Positions 35,427-37,392 of a stretch of 37,392 bases of DNA are shown in pieces. The notes below the pieces were generated by a model. That model made no database searches. It saw only the letters and a program-made list of their open reading frames with translations, and was not told the origin of the DNA. This DNA comes from a virus. Position 1 is the stretch's first letter. Each line of letters opens with the position of its first letter. Made by a program: the position numbers and the translations under genes. The stretch spans positions 1-37,392 of the IMG/VR virus record IMGVR_UViG_3300027996_000082; one strand, written 5' to 3'.

Positions 35427-35479
35427 CAAATCATTAAACTCACTATGATTTGCACTCTAAGGTTAGTGAGATAACCTTA
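35427..35479 (+). ncRNA. Two adjacent hairpins with complementary loops (kissing pair)
   Basis: CAAATCAT (35427-35434) pairs with ATGATTTG (35445-35452), and TAAGGTTA (35458-35465) pairs with TAACCTTA (35472-35479). The loop of the first contains CTCACT (35439-35444). The loop of the second, plus its closing base, is AGTGAG (35465-35470), the exact complement. Confidence 0.65.
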
Positions 35480-35485
35480 TAACCT

Positions 35486-35616
35486 AATATGTAAGTTAAG
35501 TGCCTACCTAAGTGTATGGTCTAACAAAAATCTTAACAAAATCATATTGACTTATTAATTGGATGTAGAGTCATCACTATGCTTGTAACTAGGCAAATGC
35601 TAAAATATTAATAAGT
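35486..35616 (+). ncRNA. Two further arms of the large RNA
   Basis: Arm one stacks AATATG/CATATT (35486-35491, 35543-35548), GTTAAG/CTTAAC (35495-35500, 35532-35537) and a hairpin at 35503-35519. Arm two is closed by ACTTATTAAT/ATTAATAAGT (35550-35559, 35607-35616) and holds a GATG/CATC hairpin (35562-35575). Its second loop, GTAACT (35585-35590), can pair with AGTTAC (35637-35642) outside the arm as a pseudoknot. Confidence 0.6.
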
Positions 35617-35658
35617 TTACTATTCTTAAAGTACTAAGTTACTAGTCAACGTCATCAT

Positions 35659-35766
35659 TAGTGTGTAGTACAGAGGAGAGGATACTCTATACTCTGAGCA
35701 ACCGTTCACCTTGTCGAGACTTAGAGTCCTCCCAGATGGAATCAAGATTCGGTTGCTTACACACTA
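35659..35766 (+). ncRNA. Perfectly packed three-way junction
   Basis: The closing helix TAGTGTGTA (35659-35667) with TACACACTA (35758-35766) leads over three bases to hairpin 35671-35696 (CAGAG/CTCTG, then AGAG/CTCT). With no gap, an arm follows, closed by AGCAACCG (35697-35704) and CGGTTGCT (35750-35757), which abuts the closing helix. The arm contains CTTG/CAAG (35710-35713, 35743-35746) and GACT/AGTC (35718-35728). Confidence 0.7.
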
Positions 35767-35772
35767 TGTTAT

Positions 35773-35836
35773 TATAAACTTATTCCCACTGAATAGATAG
35801 ACATATCTATTAGTTTTGCTGATGAGCAGGTTTATA
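35773..35836 (+). ncRNA. Second three-way junction, next to the tRNA-like domain
   Basis: TATAAAC (35773-35779) pairs with GTTTATA (35830-35836). Inside are AATAGATA/TATCTATT (35792-35799, 35804-35811) capped by GACA, and TGCT/AGCA (35817-35820, 35825-35828) capped by GATG. Confidence 0.65.
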
Positions 35837-35865
35837 GCCAAAGGTGGGTGTCATTAGAAATGATA

Positions 35866-35950
35866 GGGAAAGTTCGAACGTAGCTCCACAGCGTGAGTGG
35901 GAGCAGAGTATATTACGTTGGTTGTGTGGGTTCAAGTCCCACCTTTCCCA
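35866..35950 (+). ncRNA. tRNA-like domain without normal D and anticodon arms
   Basis: GGGAAAG (35866-35872) pairs with CTTTCCC (35943-35949), a perfect 7-bp acceptor stem with discriminator A. A canonical T-arm follows the rules: GTGGG, loop TTCAAGT, CCCAC (35926-35942). Between them there is no standard cloverleaf. Instead AACGTA (35877-35882) pairs with TACGTT (35914-35919), enclosing GCTCCAC/GTGGGAGC (35883-35889, 35897-35904, one bulged G) with the 7-base loop AGCGTGA, which lacks T33. CCA is not encoded. The arrangement recalls the tRNA-like end of tmRNA, which also lacks a D stem, but no tag frame is evident. Confidence 0.65.
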
Positions 35951-36040
35951 CAATAGAGGAGTTAACAGTCCTGAGGAGCAATGTTTACTATCGGACTAAT
36001 AGTTTAAATACTATTTAAAGATAATAGCATTAACTGTAAT

Positions 36041-36158
36041 CCTGCATCAGCTAGCTACTGATGTAGGTAAACTAAGGTGAGAATCCTTGGAACGTTTAAT
36101 ATATACCGTGGCTTATGTCTTTGTTATCTTTATCAACCTCTGAATATGTTGGTATATA
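36041..36158 (+). ncRNA. Hairpin series 3' of the tRNA-like domain
   Basis: CCTGCATCAG (36041-36050) pairs with CTGATGTAGG (36058-36067), 10 bp with one G-U and a 7-base loop. CTAAGG (36072-36077) pairs with CCTTGG (36085-36090), again with a 7-base loop. TATATACC (36100-36107) pairs with GGTATATA (36151-36158) and encloses 43 bases. Confidence 0.6.
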
Positions 36159-36217
36159 GGGTAAGCAAAGCATTAGTGTCTAAAGAATATATTATATGAG
36201 GAAAGAAAAATCTCTAT

Positions 36218-36325
36218 AAACAATAGTGTTTAAATACAGTTGTGTGTATTTACGTGAGCCTTCATCACGTTAAGATAAACCAGTAATGGGATAAAACAAT
36301 CACTCTAATTTGGAAGAGTGATTGT
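36218..36325 (+). ncRNA. Row of stable hairpins, including an 11-bp perfect stem
   Basis: AAACA/TGTTT (36218-36231), TAAATACA/TGTATTTA (36231-36252), CGTGA/TCACG with loop GCCTTCA (36253-36269) and ACAATCACTCT/AGAGTGATTGT (36296-36306, 36315-36325) follow in sequence. The last looks like a terminator stem, but no T-run follows (GATGTAG), so I treat it as part of the RNA. Confidence 0.65.
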
Positions 36326-36365
36326 GATGTAGTTAACGGCATTCAATAGAAAGGTATTATAACAT

Positions 36366-36531
36366 CTATATTTTGGAATGGGCCTACAGGCTGATAGAAA
36401 TATAGAGAATCTGACAGGCAGGTTCTTGAGATAGAAATATCAATAAGCGTTGTAATAAGTAACGGTAGTATAGTGTTGTCGCACTTGAAGCTGTTATTAA
36501 GTAATGAAACAGAGTGCTAAGAGAAATCTTG
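36366..36531 (+). ncRNA. Arm group with two GAAA tetraloop hairpins
   Basis: CTATATTT/AAATATAG (36366-36373, 36398-36405) holds GCC-TACA-GGC (36382-36391). GAATCTG/CAGGTTC (36407-36425) has a 5-base loop. GATA-GAAA-TATC (36430-36441) and TAAGA-GAAA-TCTTG (36518-36531) are GNRA-capped. GCACT/AGTGC (36481-36485, 36513-36517) stacks on CTGTT/AACAG (36491-36495, 36508-36512). Confidence 0.65.
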
Positions 36532-36574
36532 TGTTCACGTTTAGTTATTAGTGAGTAGCCTTGACAAGCAAAAG

Positions 36575-36651
36575 CAGGTAGGAGTAGTATCTAAGCATCT
36601 CAAAAGGATGTATGGTACAATAAACTCCAAATGCCTTCTACTAATTACCTG
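36575..36651 (+). ncRNA. Arm carrying an 11-nt GAAA-tetraloop-receptor motif
   Basis: CAGGTA/TACCTG (36575-36580, 36646-36651) and AGTA/TACT (36583-36586, 36639-36642) close the arm. Inside, helix GTATC/GGTAC (36587-36591, 36614-36618) leads into TCTAAG (36590-36595) opposite TATGG (36611-36615), then CATC/GATG (36596-36599, 36607-36610) with a 7-base loop. The consensus receptor is CCTAAG opposite TATGG; only the first C is replaced by T, which keeps a wobble pair. Confidence 0.7.
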
Positions 36652-36663
36652 AATCCTTTTTAA

Positions 36664-36841
36664 CCATGTGAAACATGGATCTAAACAAACAATAGAAAAA
36701 AGCAAAATTAATTTGGAGACTGTTGTGAGCCCTAAAGGCAACAATGGACTTATTCCTCTGTAATATGGGGACATAGAAGAACCGCAAGTTCAACTATGAA
36801 GGAATAAATTAGTATCTAGCTAAGAGAGGTGGTTCTCTCTT
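36664..36841 (+). ncRNA. 3' hairpin group of the large RNA
   Basis: CCATGT/ACATGG with a GAA loop (36664-36678). A TTGT/ACAA and GCC/GGC hairpin (36723-36744). TTATTCCT/AGGAATAA (36750-36757, 36800-36807) encloses CATAG/CTATG and GAAC/GTTC with a symmetric AA/AA internal loop and loop CGCAA. AAGAGAG/CTCTCTT (36822-36841) has a 6-base loop. Confidence 0.6.
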
Positions 36842-36881
36842 TATCTCGCCAGAGAAGTTGGTATGAAATTGAACTTATGAC

Positions 36882-37008
36882 CACAACAGTAGTGATGGCA
36901 AGCATCTTAACTTGTGTCTATGTGTACTACAATCAGAAATGGTTGTGTGAGTTAGTAAGGGAAACCTTAATCAACGTGCATATAAACAGTCAAACTCTCA
37001 GCTGTTTA
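36882..37008 (+). ncRNA. Last helices, including a third GAAA tetraloop
   Basis: CACAAC/GTTGTG (36882-36887, 36942-36947) encloses GTAGT/ACTAC (36889-36893, 36926-36930) and GATG/CATC (36894-36906). TAAGG-GAAA-CCTTA (36956-36969) is GNRA-capped. TAAACAG/CTGTTTA (36983-36989, 37002-37008) closes the series about 50 bases before the next start codon. Confidence 0.55.
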
Positions 37009-37055
37009 ATAACAAATCAAGTCAAATTAATGTTTCCACTTAAAAACCCTGAACA

Positions 37056-37346
37056 ATGACCAAATTATCACCAGAAGAATGGACAAAAAACCTTAGTCAA
37101 GATGTAGTAGTTCATTATACACAGCGTGTATGGGATGAACCTCTTACTGAAAAAGAAATAGAAGATTTTTTTGCAGGTAAAGGTGGAAAAAAAGAATATG
37201 TTGAAGTAGTCTTTAAATCCAAAGAGCGAGCAATAGAATTTGTTTGTCAGCGTGAACTTCTACCTAATGCTGAAAACTTCCATATAAATGGATTTAGAGT
37301 TCATTGGAACAAGAAACAACAAAGATTTTGGTTGGGTTTCTTGTAA
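37056..37346 (+). CDS. Small plus-strand protein (96 residues) after the RNA region
   Basis: A 96-residue soluble protein starting at ATG 37056 (MTKLSPEEWTKNLSQDVVVH). It has mixed helix and strand (EPLTEKEIEDFFAGKGGKKE, then YVEVVFKSKERAIEFVCQRE, ending NKKQQRFWLGFL) and reads like an alpha/beta fold with an aromatic C-terminus. No family is recognised. It is followed by a strong terminator and may be the coding end of the transcript carrying the large RNA, or be transcribed on its own. Confidence 0.7.
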   Translation: MTKLSPEEWTKNLSQDVVVHYTQRVWDEPLTEKEIEDFFAGKGGKKEYVEVVFKSKERAIEFVCQRELLPNAENFHINGFRVHWNKKQQRFWLGFL

Positions 37347-37351
37347 GAAAT

Positions 37352-37383
37352 AGAAACTACCTGCTAAATAGGTAGTTTCTTTT
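37352..37383 (+). terminator. Rho-independent terminator after the 96-residue gene
   Basis: AGAAACTACCT (37352-37362) pairs perfectly with AGGTAGTTTCT (37370-37380), 11 bp over a 7-base loop, followed by TTTACTATC. It starts a few bases after the stop codon. Confidence 0.85.
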
Positions 37384-37392
37384 ACTATCATT

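Larger units (their letters stand above)
35115..37010 (+). ncRNA. Very large structured non-coding RNA region (~1.9 kb), class not recognised
   Basis: There is no convincing protein gene here, but nearly every 50-base segment contains a perfect or near-perfect helix, many with 7-base loops, and several are long-range. Examples are 35123-35132 with 35406-35415 (10 bp), 35178-35185 with 35299-35306 (8 bp), 35550-35559 with 35607-35616 (10 bp), 35659-35667 with 35758-35766 (9 bp), 36296-36306 with 36315-36325 (11 bp) and 36750-36757 with 36800-36807 (8 bp). Three hairpins carry GAAA tetraloops and one internal loop matches a tetraloop receptor. A tRNA-like domain lies in the middle. Size and phage location recall GOLLD and ROOL RNAs. 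The ends are set by the candidate promoter and the last hairpin, so both boundaries are approximate; it may be more than one RNA. Confidence 0.75.

Noticed and set aside
35507-35519. Second apparent tetraloop receptor (CCTAAG then TATGG)
   Set aside because: Only two bases separate the two strands, so the internal loop cannot form in one molecule; the local hairpin CCTAC/GTA-GG explains it.
35817-35870. Hammerhead-ribozyme-like core (CTGATGAG)
   Set aside because: The box is present, but the required GAAA after a stem II and a cleavable GUC-type site with stems I and III cannot be placed; the bases are better explained by the TGCT/AGCA hairpin.
35866-35950. Ordinary tRNA gene
   Set aside because: Acceptor and T-arm are good, but no anticodon stem or D-stem in standard positions can be drawn and the 7-base loop lacks T33.
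36296-36325. Internal terminator
   Set aside because: The 11-bp stem is strong, but it is followed by GATGTAG with no T-run, and structured sequence continues on both sides.
36541-36774. Minus-strand frame of 77 codons
   Set aside because: Antisense to the structured RNA, hydrophobic and biased composition, no promoter or leader.
35115-37010. Group I or group II intron
   Set aside because: GAAA loops and a receptor occur in introns, but I find no P7/S core, no domain V-like hairpin and no interrupted gene on either side.
36829-37059. Plus-strand frame of 76 codons (GTG start, inner ATG at 36877) with a hydrophobic segment, ending in ATGA overlap with the 96-residue gene
   Set aside because: The overlap is attractive, but the frame runs through several RNA hairpins (36882-36947, 36956-36969, 36983-37008), starts at GTG and looks unlike the neighbouring proteins. 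I treat it as chance unless homologues keep it.

Overview
The window is a stretch of an AT-rich, double-stranded DNA tailed phage of a Bacteroidota host. It most resembles the crAss-like (Crassvirales) podovirus group, especially the marine or flavobacterial branch. The basis is gene content and order on the minus strand: an IHF/HU-like protein, large terminase, a 926-residue portal with a Gln-rich coiled-coil tail, scaffold, major capsid protein, a chain of ring/adaptor-like proteins, a Cys-rich tail protein, a metallophosphatase and a 2110-residue muzzle-like protein. The host inference also rests on a TAnnTTTG-type promoter and on the lack of strong Shine-Dalgarno sequences. No searches were possible, so family names are recognition by eye.

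Layout. Positions 1-34267 are almost entirely minus-strand genes. From right to left they are: small helical proteins and an endolysin-type amidase (34267-32683); a helix-turn-helix-like protein, IHF-like protein, Cys-rich zinc-ribbon protein and PD-(D/E)XK nuclease (32681-30840); a beta-helical fibre-like protein (30858-29047); a GroES-like co-chaperonin, terminase and portal (28495-23272); scaffold and capsid (23151-20221); connector proteins and a holin-like peptide (20153-17891); a strongly insulated 501-residue virion protein (17812-16307); the tail cluster (16191-10694); and metallophosphatase, adaptor and muzzle-like genes (10593-843). A further large virion or cargo gene is cut by the left edge. 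A recurring minus-strand motif near TTGTATATTATTATA precedes several of these units, and rho-independent terminators follow some of them, suggesting separate late transcription units.

At about 34.3 kb the coding strand switches. A divergent control region with GACCCCCC direct repeats leads into a plus-strand 103-residue gene with a highly structured 3' region and a terminator at 34981-35005. Next comes about 2 kb (35113-37050) with no convincing protein gene but dozens of perfect helices, several of them long-range. I read this as one very large structured non-coding RNA, or a tandem set. It contains a tRNA-like domain (acceptor stem and T-arm but no normal D or anticodon arms), a perfect 9-bp competing helix that would disrupt that domain, a loop-loop (kissing) complement, three GAAA tetraloop hairpins, and a near-consensus 11-nt GAAA-tetraloop receptor between two helices. 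A 96-residue gene and a terminator follow. This RNA is the most notable item in the window. It is reminiscent in scale and location of giant phage RNAs such as GOLLD and ROOL, but I cannot assign it to a known class.
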